Positions 33,419-45,528 of a stretch of DNA of 64,000 nucleotides are shown piece after piece. Where the stretch lies: positions 89,098,717 to 89,162,716 of the forward strand of contig CM045762.1 of assembly GCA_025200525.1 (NCBI GenBank). Reading direction: 5' to 3'. The position numbers and the translations under genes are program-made. This stretch comes from Camellia lanceoleosa (taxonomy: Eukaryota; Streptophyta; Magnoliopsida; Ericales; Theaceae). Each line of letters begins with the position of its first letter. The stretch's first letter is position 1. The notes under the pieces were generated by a model. It was not told where the DNA came from. It saw only the letters and a list, made by a program, of their open reading frames with translations, and did no database searches.

Positions 33419-34560
33419 TCAAGGGTAGTATTTCTTCAACTTGTCTATGTTGATAGGTTGGGAGAATTCGAGGCCATCTAGGTCCATAAGAATGACAGCT
33501 CCACCAGACCAAATTGATTTGATGATGTAAGGACCAGTCCAATTAGGTCTGAACTTGCCCCTACGGTCATGGATGGGAGCTCGGTTGTCTTTGAGCACCA
33601 AATCCCCATCTTTCATATTCGTGGACTTAACTTTCTTGTTGAAAGCCCTGGCAATCCTTCGTTGATAACCTTGGACGTGGTACAGTGCTTTCAGCCTCCT
33701 CTTGTTGAACAGCATAAGTTCCTCGAACCTGCTTTACTGTCAACCCGCTTTTGCTATCTGGCACTCAGCCATAACCCGCAGTGATGGAACCTCAACTTCA
33801 ATCGACAGAACAGCCTCCATCCCATAAACTAGAGAATATGGAGTTGTCCCAGTAAAAGTCCGAATTGATGTCTTGTATCCCCAAAGAGCAAATGGCAACT
33901 TATCTAGCCAATCCCTGTAGGTTTCCACCATCTTCTGTAGAATGTGCTTGATGTTCTTGTTGGTGGCCTCAACAGCTCTGTTGGTTTGTGGCCGATATAT
34001 AGATGAATTATGAAAAGCCATGTGGTACTTCTCCAACAAGTCGATCACTTCCTTCTTGAAGTGAGAACCATTGTCCGAGATGATCTTATTCGGGACCCCA
34101 TAACGACAGATGATGTTATTCCTGATGAACTTGGCTACATGCGATGCTTTCAACACCGTATAGGATTGAGCCTCGACCCACTTTGTAAAGTAGTCTATCG
34201 CCACCAGGATGTACTCATGCCCGTTTGACCCCTTTGGAGTAACTGCCCTAATAACATCAATTCCCCAGACTGAAAATGGCCATGGTGAAGTCATGTTCTA
34301 TAGCTTCGACAGTGGGATGTTCATGCGATTTGCATGGATTTGACATTTGTGGCATCACTGAACAAAACCAATACAATCCTCCTCCATGGTTGATCAGTAG
34401 TAACCCTGTCTGAGAATCTTCCAAGCTAGCATGACTCCGCTCATGTGCGATCCGCACTCTCTCCCGTGGATGGCCTCCATTAAGCGCTTTGACTCTTCAG
34501 CATCAACACACAGTTTATGCATTCCCAAATGGCCTTGTTTGTACAATTTACCCCCGCAGA
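33419..34560 (-). pseudogene. Integrase region of element A pol
   Basis: Read on the minus strand. The His-Cys zinc region at about 34560-34330 ends in CHKCQIHANRMN. The catalytic core (34294-33740) starts WGIDVIRAVTPKGSNGHEY with the first catalytic Asp, then SDNGSHF with the second Asp, and NRAVEATNKNIKH with the Glu, so the DDE triad is present. A frame break separates it from the C-terminal part (33715-33419), which has a GPY-type motif (WTGPYIIK) and ends in PINIDKLKKYYP. No chromodomain follows, as expected for a Tat element. Integrase inserts the cDNA into host DNA. At least two breaks make it inactive. Confidence 0.85.
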
Positions 34561-35130
34561 TAATAAACTAAGGAGCCATTCGCCGTATCGCCCTTTTATC
34601 TTCAGCGTTTGCCCCTAGTGGATAAGCCTCCTTTTCCAAGAAGTTCCAGATGTCAAAATACCAGGGGTTCTGATCTTGTACTTCATCTATTGCGGCAATC
34701 AGTTCGTCGATCGACACATACCTATGTTCAATAATGATTGGACGCATCCAGACTCCCAAAGGGATATCTATCATGAAAGATAGAGTTGATAACGCGTCAG
34801 CGAACCTGTTGCTCTCTCTTAACAGATACGTGAAGGTTATCTTCTCAAACCTGGGAATTAGAACGTCCAGGGTTTGGTGATAGATTTTCATCCTTTCTTC
34901 TTTTACCTTCCAATCTCCTTTCTCTTGACACACGACTAGGTTTGAGTCCCCAATGATGTCCAACCATTTTGCCCCTAGTTCCAGGGCAGCTTCCAAGCCA
35001 GCGATACATGCCTCATACTCTGCTTCATTGTTTGATACCTTGAACTGGAGTTTGAAAGCTAAGGGTATGTGGTAATTGTCCGGCGCTATTAGCAACACCC
35101 TATCCCATACCCGTACTGGTTTGACGATCC
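34561..35130 (-). pseudogene. Second RNase H domain of element A pol
   Basis: Minus strand. The start MYFDGSSNQYGYGIG (the conserved first Asp) lies in the upstream frame at about 35132-35090. After a one-base frame change it continues as LLIAPDNYHIPLAF..NNEAEYEACIAGLEAALELGAKWLDIIGDSNLVV (35098-34930), giving the Asp, Glu and Asp residues expected of an RNase H fold. It ends RESNRFADALSTL. A second RNase H between the usual RT-RNase H and integrase is a hallmark of Tat elements. Confidence 0.85.
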
Positions 35131-36480
35131 ATCAAAGTACATAGTCCAAATCTCTTCTTCAACCTGCAGAATGGCCTCATATGGGAATAGATACTCTACT
35201 GCTTCGTCTCCCTCAATTAGGTGATCGGCTAGGAACTCCACTACCACTTTTCCTTTCACAAACTTGTGAGTCATATACTTTAAATCAAATTTGGAAAAAA
35301 GAAGCAACCAACGGGCTAGCCTACCCGTAAGCGCTGGTTTCTCGAAGAGATATTTGATGGGATCTAATCTCGAAACCAGAATTACGGAGTGAGCTAACAG
35401 GTAGTGCCTCAACTTCCTGGTAGCCCATATCAATGCCAAACAAGCCTTCTCCAGCGGAGTGAAACGGGTCTCATATTTTAGCATCTTCTTGCTCAGGTAA
35501 TAAATAGCTGTAATAAATAGCCTTCTCCACTTTATCCTCAGATTCTTGTGCAAGCATGCAGCCCATTGTCGTGTTGGTTACTGACAAATACAAGATCAAC
35601 GGTTTCCCCGGCTCTGGCAGTGACAACACGGGTGGGTTCTATAGATACTGCTTGATCTGCTCGAAAGCAACTTGGCATCGGTCGTCCCATTGGAATTTCT
35701 TTCCTTTCTTCAGGAGACCAAATAGTGGTTCACAAGTCAAGGTTAATTTTGCAATCAACCGTCTTATGAATTGCACTTTATCCAGAAAGCCTCGCACCTC
35801 CTTTTCAGTCCTTGGTGGTGGCATTTCTAAGATGGCCTTAATCTTGGAAGGATCGACCTCCATGCCCCTTTGTGTAATCAAGGACCCCAGTATTTTCCCT
35901 GCTGTGACACCAAAAGTACATTTCTAAGGATTCAGTCGCAAACCAATACTCTCTGATCCGTTGAAAAAATTTCTTCAAGGCGGTGTAGTGGCCCTCTCGT
36001 TCCTTGGACTTGACAATCATGTCGTCCACATACACCTCAACCTCTTTATGGATCATATCATGCAAGATTGTAGTTGCAGCCCGTTGATAAGTAGCCCCTA
36101 GCATTTTTCAAACCAAACGGCATCATCCTGTAGCAGTAGGTTCCCCACGGTGTGGTGAAGGCAGTCTTCTCCCTATCCTCGGGTGCCATCAAGATCTGGT
36201 TGTACCCGGAAAACCCATCCATAAAGGAGAGCAACGGATGCCCCGCAGTAAAGTCCACCAATTTGTCGATGTGAGGTAGAGGAAAGTCATCCTTCGGACT
36301 GGCTTTGTTTAGATCCTTGAAATTCATAGACACTCGAATTCTGCCATCTTTCTTCGGCACCGGAACAATGTTGGCCAACCAGGTAGGATACTTAGATACT
36401 AACAGAAACCCTGCATCTATCTGTTTGGTGGCCTCTTCCTTGATTTTCAGAGCCCAGTTCAGGCATATTCTCCGAACTTC
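35089..36480 (-). pseudogene. Reverse transcriptase and first RNase H of element A pol
   Basis: Minus strand. RT begins near 36440 (GFLLVSKYPTWLANIVPVPKK). It has FKDLNKASPKDDFPLPHID, FMDGFSGYNQI, WGTYCYRMMPFGLKNA, then a frame change and ATYQRAATTILHDMIHK with the active-site YVDDM (about 36030). Further shifts near 35940-35880 are followed by FLITQRG-type and PPRTEKEVRGFLDKVQFIRR thumb motifs. RNase H 1 (AIYYLSKKMLKYE..TPLEKACLALIWATRKLRHYL, about 35505-35390) follows. A small aataaatagctgtaataaatagc duplication (about 35500-35522) lies near its start. The enzyme copies element RNA into DNA. It is broken by several frameshifts. Confidence 0.88.
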
Positions 36481-36590
36481 TACTTGACGGGTCGGGCCTC
36501 AAGGTCAAAAGGGATCCGGTGCTATACAATCTCAGGATCGATTCCAAGCATGTCTTCGTAGGACCACGTGAAAATATCTTTGAAATCTTT

Positions 36591-37235
36591 TCATAAAACG
36601 ACTAAGCGCTTGCATTCCTCCGAACACAACGTGGACTCGATCTGGACCAGACGCAGATCCTTTTCAATACTAACATTAATTGAAGTGATTTCATCAACCA
36701 AAGGTTTAACAAACATCTCCTCCTCTTGATCAATCAAATGTTTCAAAATCGGAGGAATTTCTTCCTCGTCATTTTTATCAAAGTTTTGAAAGTCCCGATT
36801 AATGCAATAAATGAGTGGCACAAAAAAGTACTCTGAAATAGCAATGGTACCATTCTCATTCACCGCTTCCAGATCGTCCAATTCCTTGGTTACAATCGAC
36901 TCAAAAGAAAAGGAAAAAGATGAACTGGACAAAACAATGGCATCCAGGTTATCAACCCCAGGAATACCGGACTCTGGCTCAGAAGAACTAGAATCTGATT
37001 TTGACTCCACAGACTCTGTGGAATCAGATTCCGGTTAACTACCTAACTCAGAACTGCTGGACAAAAAGCCTTCCTCATATTGCCAAATGAGGGAGGGTGC
37101 GATAGATGCATCCAAAATGCCGAAAGAAGGGCCCATAGCCGATTGATCTCCATTCATGGGAACATAAAATTCATCCCCCAAGCACCCCGGTGTGATCTGA
37201 GGATTCGAGAGGAGACAAGCCAGCGTTGCTCCCAT
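36591..37235 (-). pseudogene. Acidic Ser-rich spacer of element A polyprotein
   Basis: Minus strand, between the G-patch-like region and RT. It is rich in Ser, Glu and Asp (ESKSDSSSSEPESGIPG) and ends in DKNDEEEIPPILKHLIDQEEE. The same spacer is at 57798-58370 in element C, so it is a genuine part of the polyprotein. Its function is unknown and it is probably disordered. A taa at about 37035 interrupts it. Confidence 0.65.
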
Positions 37236-37271
37236 CTCAAAATCTGTGCCATCGGACTCATCCTCTTTGCA

Positions 37272-37928
37272 CTATTCAGCCTCAGTTGGTAGGTTAGTCT
37301 GCTCTTCTACAACTTCATCCCCTTGCAACTGTAGGTCAAAAAAGATCTCAAAGCCAGGCAAGCAATGCTTTTCAGAATTTAGCCACGACTCAAGAAAGCC
37401 ACAAAATGGGAAATCTTTCCCCTCCCGAACAAAGCGACCGTTCAGGGTTCCTTGAATAGGTCTATGCACCAACTCATAGTGTTTCCTAGCTTGTTTAGCC
37501 TTGGCTCTTCCTGCTATCTCCTTTCCATTTCTTACCCAATCCTCTTTGGTAGGCGTGCAACCTAGACCAAAGGTATAGGCGTTGTGTGGCACTTCGGCCA
37601 ATTCAGCGATGCCCTTCCGGCCACTCCTTCCCAATCCCATTCCGGGTACATGTTGAAGCTTATTCATGAGGTAAACGGATTGTGCGCTGACATACAGTCC
37701 CACATTAATAGCTAAAATGTTTTGAACTGCCCGAGCCTCAGCCAAAGTGAACCTAAACAATAAGATATCCTCCTCGCCGTGTACAATTTCCAAGATCGGC
37801 GTAGTAACCTCCGGCGGTGGATGCATGGAAGAGTTCCCAAAAGCAATTGCTACCCCCTTCCCACGGGGGTACTTCAACATCTGGTGCAGAGTGGATGAGA
37901 CAACTTTCACTTGATGCAGCCACGGCAT
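37272..37928 (-). pseudogene. G-patch-like region downstream of protease, element A
   Basis: A minus-strand open stretch of 218 codons. It starts WLHQVKVVSSTLHQMLKYP, the usual sequence after the LLGRPW end of Tat proteases. A glycine-rich segment, MGLGRSGRKGIAELAEV followed by GLGCTPTKED, resembles a G-patch, a short RNA-binding motif known next to protease in some retroviruses and plant retroelements. It ends FVREGKDFPFCGF..PGFEIFFDLQL. The same region is intact in element C (57141-57761), which supports real coding. Confidence 0.65.
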
Positions 37929-38380
37929 CCAAGAAGTAAGTTGAAGGTGGCTGGAACATCCAGAATATGAAACTCGATGTCCTGTTGGGCCGGGCCAACC
38001 TGAGTTCTGATCCGTACTATCCCCATCACTTCTCGACTGGTATTGTCATAAGCCCGAATCACCTGGGTTGTTGGTACGAAATCTGTGGGCTTCAACCCGA
38101 TAGCATAGGCTATACGCGACGGGCACACATTAATTGTAGATCCTGTATCAACTAAGACAACTGATATCCACTTTTCTTTACACTCCATAGAGATGTATAA
38201 CGGCTTGTCATCCTCAGAGCCCTCAGGTGGTAATTCTTTATCTGTGAAGGTCAAAGTCGGTGAAGCACCACCTGGGAACACCAATCCCACTAATTGCTCG
38301 GGGGTTGTGTGAATGGAGAGCTTAGCATTATCCATTGCCGATAGGATGGCTTGTCTATACACCTGCGAGGCCATAAGCAA
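37907..38380 (-). pseudogene. Aspartic protease of element A pol
   Basis: Minus strand. The active-site motif VVLVDTGSTINVCP lies at about 38160-38115. The flap-side and second-half motifs are EVMGIVRIRTQVG and IEFHILDVPATFNLLLG. The usual ending LLGRPW is broken by a frame change at the G, so the downstream G-patch-like frame (starting 37928) overlaps. The enzyme would cleave the Gag-Pol polyprotein. In element C the equivalent motif is VDTGSAINVCP. Confidence 0.85.
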
Positions 38381-39014
38381 TGCCTAGATGGAGATATCTG
38401 CTTGAATCTTTTTCAGTTGCATCAGTACAGCTTCCTCCTCCAACAGTTTGTCCTTCTATTTCTCTGCTTCCTTATCTTTCCCTGATGCCTCTGGTTGGTC
38501 TAGGTGTGGGGGCTTAAAGTACTGACCACTTCGAGTCATGTGGTTGACTTCTTCGGTATACCACGTATCATCTGGGACATTCTGTCCCCAGTCTTCATCA
38601 GTATGGGCCAGACGCAAATTATCGTCTTTCCACCACATTTCCTCAGTAACCAACAAACAACTATCGGCTTCACACCACATTCTGTCCCCACAGGGGCCTT
38701 GGCTTTTATTGCCCTCTGATAAATCTTGATCCTTCTTGTTTGAACCACTTCAGTGCGGCCTCTTATTCTGTATCTACTGTACAAATGCTACTCAATTCCC
38801 GAGCAAAATTCTTTGTACCAGTGCTCTCTGGCAACTTTCCTTTGCCGTCAACCGTTCCAGATGTTGTAGATGTTCCTGTTTCTGACGGTCCCTATTTTGG
38901 TGGAAACCCCTCATCAATATCTGGCTCATCACTAAGCCACCCTGTATTATTCGTTGATCCATTAAAGTCCAACCAGTTGATGCGCACATCCCCCGAATCC
39001 TGCTTGTTGAAAAA
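38381..39014 (-). pseudogene. Decayed gag-protease linker of element A
   Basis: By comparison with 56009-56690 of element C this encodes the linker with WLSDEPDIDE-like and NHMTRSGQYFKPPHLDQPEASGKDKEAEK (38550-38456) segments. Several stops break it here. Frames seen on the plus strand across this stretch are shadows. Confidence 0.6.
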
Positions 39015-40863
39015 TTACAGATTAGCGATATCCTCCTCAAGCTCAACTAAATCATCCAACCCCTGACTTAGCCCATCCTCCTGGACTACATTAACCTCAG
39101 TTCCCTTTAGCAATTCCACCCTTAGTCTGGCTTGATCGGCTGACGCGATAAAGCGGCAAGGGTTGTACACTTCTTCAGTTAAGCTCACAGAGCCCTCAGG
39201 CATTCCCTCTTCTATCACAGCCACCACCACAGGTTCAAGTTGGGATATGGACGTGCTCATCATGCACAAGTCTATGCTTTCTAGGATGAACAGCGTCGGC
39301 TTAGGCAGGTGGGAGAGAGTGATGTATATGCTAGGGTCGTATGGGACGACCATTGTTTGGATCAGGTTTACTTGCCTAGGTGGATGAGGGGGTTGGTTAT
39401 GTGGTGGGAGGGGGTTTGTAGTGACATTTGGCTTCTCAGAAGGCACTATCACTTTGTTGTCAATGAGATCTTGAATCTCATGACGAAGTCTAAAGCATAA
39501 GTCAGTATCATGCCCATGCTGCTGATGAAAGGCACAATACTTGGCTGGGTTGTGTATAGGAGGGAGGGGATTTGGCAATAGGTGTGGCTCCAGGGGCTTC
39601 AGGTACCCCTTTCTAATTAGGACCCTCAAGGCCGCGGATAGAGACATATAAAGTGGAGTGAAAACCCTCTGGCCCCGGGGTGGATATTTCGCAGGTTGTG
39701 GAGTTGCTCCAAATGTGCCAGTAAAGGGTGTGGCTGTTTTGTGTGGTGGTGACCATACCAACGTCAGAGGTCCTTGCAGTTGTGTTGCTACTTGTAGCCG
39801 CATTGGAACTGCGTGTAAAGGCCCTCTTGGGCTGCTCTTTCTATTGGTCAATCGGACCCTGTTTCATAGCATCTTCTATCTGTACCCCTATCTCATAAAG
39901 ATCAGCAAAGGTAAGGAGGGGTAAGACAATCATTTTCTGCAGCAACTTGGGTTGCAGATTCCGCACAACCATCCTTATTTGGTCTTTCTCAGCTGGCCTG
40001 GTGGTCATCATGGAGGCCTTGGCCCTCCACTGAGTGACAAAGTCAGAGAAGCCCAACTTGGGCTCTTGCCTAGTGGCCTCGAGATCACGAGTTGTGACCT
40101 CGATTTGAGTATTATAAGAATATTGGGCGACAAAGGCCTCGGCCATCTCTTCCCAACTCCTCTTCACTGAATCCTCTAGTTTAGCATACCAGATGGCCGC
40201 AATACCCGACAGGGTCCGACCAAAAAGGGATAGTTTTTGCAGTCTACTCAGGCCCATTGGCCGCAGAATATCTGAAAACAACCTCAAATGGACCATAGGA
40301 TCGCCAGAGTCGTCGAAGCGGTCAATGTGAGGCATTTTAAATCTATCCGGCAATGTCACCACCGAATCTGTGTAACCGTCCTCTATATCTGGGATTGAGT
40401 TGACTCCCTGAGCTCGCTTGAGTAGCTTCTTGAGCTTGCTTACTTTCAAAGTAGTAGGATCGACCTCAAACTCGAACGGGGTATCCGTTAGGTAGGCCGG
40501 TGCTTTGGAAGTCGGAGGTAGGACTGGCCATGCTAGAATGTCTGTATTCTCCTAGACATTAGCTGCATCCCTGGGTATTGGAACCCTAGGTAGGGGTGGG
40601 TGCAAAGCAGATGCTGCTACTTGTTGTGGTTGTTGTTGTTGTTGTTGTTAAACCCTGGAAATTAGCTCAGCTTGCTGGGATACAACCTTTGTTTGACGAG
40701 CAGTAACTTCAGCTTGACGAGCAGCGTCTCGCTGCATGGCCTCGATGGTCTGTTGGAGTTGACGCATCATGTCCTCCATACTAACTGAGGGGTGCTGATT
40801 TGACAGAACCGGTATATATTCACTCTCTGAGGTAGAAGTAGAAAAGTGAACTTCGCTGAGCAC
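39015..40863 (-). pseudogene. Gag of element A
   Basis: Minus strand. The start is the ATG at 40863. The N-terminal part is Ser-rich, then a Gln/Arg-rich coiled-coil-like segment (MRQLQQTIEAMQRDAARQAE), a taa and a CAA-repeat run (poly-Gln, about 40650-40630), and a tag near 40554. The capsid-like core (40449-39841) has HIDRFDDSGDPMVHLRLF, IWYAKLEDSVKRSWEEMAE and FVTQWRAKASMMTTRPAEK. A one-base frame change near 39845 leads to the C-terminal part, with the degenerate zinc knuckle YCAFHQQHGHDTDLCF at about 39535-39490. Gag packages the element RNA. The C-x2-H-x4-H-x4-C spacing is typical of Tat gag proteins. Confidence 0.88.
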
Positions 40864-41746
40864 AGATAACTAACGAACTGGTGAATTATGCCGAACTCTC
40901 CTTCATCTTGTAACTAGGGGTAATGAAGCAAACACTGGTTGTCCTCTCACAAGATCCCCAGATCGATAAAGACTCCTTACTCTGGTCCAGAGTGCTTGGG
41001 AGGTAACTGCCTCGTTGGAAGCAATGGTGAAACACTACCTTGCAAAAAGAAAAACAAAGCAAAAAGGAAACAACAATCAGCAAATGCACAACATCTCTGC
41101 TTAGATAGAGACAACACACAGTTGAAATCATAAACTGGACAATCTGCACTCAAACACTGATTTCTGCCCCCCAAATTTTCTGCCTCAAAATTGATATTCT
41201 CAAATTGCTACCTAGACTTGCAACTAATACATACATTCCTGTAGAGACACACCCTAACAGCACATATCAAGCAAGTGAGAGCCAAAAACACCCCTATGGT
41301 GCGGTAGGGTTTCCCTGTCCTATTTTCGTCAGGAGCTAGGGATTCACTACGTATGCATGCGGTTTCATACAATCCTGCATTTAGGTAAGCAACATGTCCT
41401 AGTTTGGAACAGTCTCTACGGCTTTCAATATGCAACTAGGTCAATTAGTCGAAAAGGGTGCCTCAGCAAGACCACCTAATATACCTCTCGCCCCTAACAC
41501 ATAGAAGTGAAAGACGGATCAAATGGTACAGCGGTAGTTCGGATCCAAGGTTTGTGTTCCCATCGTGGCAGAGCCTGTAACCGGTTAGCCTTATGGTACA
41601 CTTTTCCAAGAAAGCCTACGGCAAACCGTTCAGGAATAGCAGATGGCAAACACTGTGACTTAGGCGCACCTATGCAAATGCAATGCAAAGAAACACACAA
41701 ATGTAGATAGAACAACATATCATGAGTTCGAGTCAAGTTCTCTAAA
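40864..41746 (-). other. 5' leader of element A
   Basis: Non-coding DNA between PBS and gag on the minus strand. It is collinear with 53284-53970 of element C (ccacgatgggaacaca, gcacctatgcaaatgcaatg reversed, and the ggtagggttttcc stretch). No gene seen. A short tRNA-like string near 41540 was considered and rejected. Confidence 0.6.
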
Positions 41747-41764
41747 TCCCCAACAGAGTCACCA
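41747..41764 (-). other. Primer binding site of element A
   Basis: On the minus strand this is TGGTGACTCTGTTGGGGA, starting with the TGG that pairs with a tRNA CCA end. It is separated from the LTR end (41770) by five bases, gtttc. The priming tRNA is not identified here. Confidence 0.8.
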
Positions 41765-41769
41765 GAAAC

Positions 41770-44700
41770 TGTAGACTCGACTTTCTTTGCTCGCCCCCCT
41801 CTCGGAGAGGCGCGAATTTGTCCTACAGTTCGGACTCCTGTCATGATTCTGAATCTAATCTCACAAAGTGCAATATGAGATTGGTAAACACCAAAGAGTC
41901 CAATCCAGCAAATCATTTTGAAAAATCGATTTTGAATCAAATAATGCCAAAACTGGATTGCTTTGCCAGATTACAGAGTCGCCACCTAAATATTTTGTTT
42001 TGGAAAATTTAGGAAACCCTGACTCGTGCCAAAGGCCACGTGTCCGTCATCACCAAAGTTGCCTTGGCTCAAAACTTGGGTACAAGAGGGGAAGGTTCTG
42101 AAATGAGTACCCCCGCTCGCCCGATCGAGGATCAGGCTCTACTAAGCATGATATGTTGTTTTATAAACCTCTTGTGTTCTTATTCCAGTTATTGATCTAA
42201 CTTTACTATGTGACGCACACAAGCAAGTATCGACTAAGATCGCAAGAATTGGAACAAATTCAACTCATGTTTGTTTGTGAAAATGGTTTAAAGGTGCCAC
42301 TCTCAAGTGGGCTAAAATGCAGATTTGCCACCTTCGGGTGCACTTAAAATATGATTTTGCCACTTCACAAAGTGGGCTTAAAACTCACAATCATTGAATT
42401 GTTCCAATTCAAGCAACAAAGGCTTCATCCACAGGCATTCATGCAGTTAAGCATTTAAACAAATAGCCTCATGGCAAGCATGCGATCATGCCAACACGTA
42501 CACTCATGCAAGTATGCTAAAGTGTAACACTTACAGTGTACTCCGAGCCAAAACAACACCAAGTTAGAAATATGCATGATTCTAACTATACAGAATGCCT
42601 AATGCAACACATGCAATAATGCAACTAAATAGGCTTGGCTATCTAAGATGGCATATGAATGCAACAATTTGATACATGTATTCAAATAAGTTTTGAAATA
42701 CAATGCAGTTTGAATGATGCGCTGAGCCCAGTGCATGCAAGACAAATGAATGATGCACGCATGCAAAGCATAAGGTATGCTAATCAAAACGTGCCCTAAA
42801 ACTAACCATCGAAAGCGGTTAAGTAAAAGGGGAAAAGACGTGGGGTTGGAAGACATGCACACACACACGCACGCTTGTTACAACATTGCACTCTCTCGAA
42901 GGAGGGTCTAAATGAATAAGCTAAGCTACTCTAGGTTAAGCTAATTAATACAAAATAACTAATTAACTAACTTAGCTAATTAATTATTACAAACCATAAT
43001 TGAATAACTAGCTATGCTAAACTAATTAAAATATTATAAAACAGATTAAACTAATTAATTACAACACAAGTATTAATTAGCTATAACTAGCTAAAGAAGC
43101 AATAAAGCGGCCTTGCGGGCGAGAGAGACATGCATGCTCAGTTGGCTTCAATTTGAAAATCCACCGCCTTGCCTTTGGATGCCTCCGTTTAAACTTTGCC
43201 TTGATCTTTGGACCTTTCACCAATTAACAGACTACTTCTACCCCAGCACAAGAACATTTTGAACAACTTTTCCACTGGTGGCCGGTCAGCTACCATAGGT
43301 GGCTGTCGGCCACCACTGGTGGCGGGTCGGCCACCATTTCCCTGGAATTCTCCTTTTTGCTGCAATGGAGAACAAACAAAGGCAAAGTAGTGTGTTCTCA
43401 AACAATATATGTACTATTACCCTCCTTATCATTTTTCAAGCTCAAAGGAGCGTAATTCTTGGCTCTCAAGCTACCAACCAAGCATTTTCAATGCATGATG
43501 GCCAAAGAGTCAAGCTTGTACAAAGTTAATGAATGCACAAATAAGACTTTAAGTACCACCACCCTATCATGCATCATCAAGGGTGATGGCGACTAAGAAA
43601 CGTGGCACGTTTCATCACTTTTAGTATGAAACGTCCCATATTTCTTGTGTTTGGATTAATGTCTGATCCAAACACATGCAATGCAACACAAATGCTTATC
43701 TTATTCATGTTTTACTTTGCTCATTTTGTTTACACATTTTAACATTACCAAGCCATTCTTTAACCGGTTGAGTTCAATGTGAAAGTCCTCTAATGAGAGA
43801 GGGGTCAACCAAAAGATGGTTTAAGACATGAGAGGTGATGCCTTTGGTTAGCAGAAACCCTCAAAAGATGATTAAAACCATTGAGCACAAGCTCTATGTC
43901 AAGCTTAAACACAACCTTAAGGTTAACCAACCCTCAAAACAAACGAAAAGTGAAGAAATGAGGGAGGTTGCAGACTTTTCAGTGCTGAAATGGCATGAAG
44001 AATTATGCTAAAACATGCAAGCAACACATGCATAACATGTTAAGAGCCAAAAGCATTAAATCTAGTGAAGAGTACTACACTAGAGGCATGCAATATAAGG
44101 CTTAAATGACCAAACTAGCTCTGGACAGAGCTTAAACATGCCAAAACAGTGGCTAAATCATGCTGGAATTTAAGCACAAAAAGCTATAAATAAAAAAAAC
44201 ATGCTCATATGTTGGCTTGCAAGCTAGGCTCAAAACACAACTCTCAAAAGCAATGAAAGAGTGAAGTATGTGGGAATGTGACAAGGCTATATGCACTGAA
44301 ATCATGTATAAAATGATGATATATCATGCAATCAACACGTGCACAACATATTAGAGGTCTTGAAACACAAAGCTAGTGAAGCCAATTACACTATAGCTAT
44401 ACAAAGCAAGACTCATATGACCAAGAAGGCTTAAAAAAAAGCTAAAGCATGCTAAATCAGTAGCAAAAACATGACAAGATAGAGTCACTAAAAGGTAGAA
44501 AAACATACTCACATGCTAGACCATCTACACATGCTAACAAGACACAAGGATGGGAGGCCACCCCCTCCTATTTTGGACCTCAAAACATACTTTTTGCCAC
44601 TGAAATTTCCCTGGAATTCAGTGGTTAAAAGGCCAAAAAAACATGGTTTAAAAGCTTTGAAAAAGAGCACAACACCTTAGCAAACAAGCTACCAAAGATG

Positions 44701-45510
44701 GTGGACCACCCCTAACTCCAAAACATACCTCAAACCACTATTTTAAACCATAAAAACATAGTCTTTTAGAGGTTAAAACCAACCTCAAAATAGCATGCAA
44801 AGGTGGCTAAACACTCACGAAAATAAAATCTTAAAAAAGGTAAGCCTTTAACTTTGAAGCATAGCACTAAAATAGGTGTAATTCTAAGCTAAAACCAGCT
44901 TTGAGAGCTTAAACAAGACCTCCAAGAACCTCAGCTCCAAGGTGAAGGTGTTTGGCTAAGGGTTCTAGTGCAAATGTATAGGGAAAACTCACTTGCAAGC
45001 GCAAAATAGGAAGAGGGAGAGGATTCTAGAGAGAGGCAGAAATTTTGCTCACAAAATTGTGTAACCCTCAAAATAGGGGAGAGACCCCCCATTTTATAGA
45101 AAAACAAACCAAAAGCTTGCCTTTATCCTTCCATATACGTGTATGGAGATGAGCATCAGTGATCAACAGCTGGCAAATAAATATTTGAAAAAGGAGAAAA
45201 ATGGCCGTCGGCCATCATTAGTGGCCGACCAGCTAGAAATGTGGCCGACCGGCCACCACTGATGGCCGGTAGGCACAAGCCATGGCCGATGGACATTGGG
45301 AATGGCCGACAAGCCACCCTCTCCTTCAGATTCAAAGCAACAAGCTCTTAGTCCACAACCAAGCACAAAACAGACAAGTTAAGAAGCTGCAAGGCATGGC
45401 GCCCAGCCAAGACCTTCAGAGACTCAAAACGAACACTAGCATGCAAAATCATCGGGTGCTTAAAAGATGACATCCATGTCTGGAGGATGGTCAAAAATGG
45501 GATGTCTACA
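41770..45510 (-). repeat. 5' LTR of element A (about 3.74 kb)
   Basis: On the plus strand it starts tgtagactcg and ends gggatgtctaca. It is collinear with the left LTR (18127-19220 joined to 23517-26136). It contains the U5 block cagagtcgccacc (41974-41986), an AT-rich attaattaatta part near 42930-43080, two GGCC clusters (43270-43335 and 45204-45310), the ccatatacgtgtatgg palindrome, with one mutation, at 45131-45146, and a TATA box at 45091-45100. Confidence 0.92.
45091..45310 (-). promoter_or_regulatory. LTR promoter, 5' LTR of A
   Basis: The GGCC cluster 45204-45310 (gccgtcggccatc, gtggccgaccagc, gaccggccaccac, gatggccggtaggc, catggccgatgg), the palindrome at 45131-45146 and the TATA box (minus-strand tctataaaat, 45100-45091). 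This promoter would drive the gag-pol transcript. Confidence 0.6.
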
Positions 45511-45528
45511 AAAACATATGGGGAAATT
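45511..45528. repeat. 18-bp direct repeat, right copy
   Basis: aaaacatatggggaaatt, one mismatch to 17695-17712. Its first five bases also serve as the right TSD of element A. Confidence 0.6.

Larger units (their letters stand above)
18127..45510 (-). mobile_element. Element A: full-length Tat-like Ty3/gypsy retrotransposon (nested, decayed)
   Basis: It has a left (3') LTR at 18127-26136 (interrupted), a right (5') LTR at 41770-45510, a PBS at 41747-41764 and a PPT complement at 26137-26150. Termini are TGTAGAC...GTCTACA. The 5-bp flanks are gaaac (18122-18126) and aaaac (45511-45515), a one-base-different TSD. The interior holds gag-pol on the minus strand (33419-40863) and two plus-strand accessory genes (28394-30748 and 31486-32767). 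By eye the two LTRs agree at most positions but differ by scattered substitutions and small indels, so the insertion is not recent. Confidence 0.9.

Noticed and set aside
38740..39924. Plus-strand frames over gag and linker of element A
   Set aside because: Shadow frames opposite the minus-strand gag and linker, which match element C at protein level.
41518..41590. tRNA-like string (agttcggatcc near a gtggcagagcc) in the leader of A
   Set aside because: It resembles a B box only. No A box at proper distance, no acceptor stem, and it is conserved as leader sequence in C.
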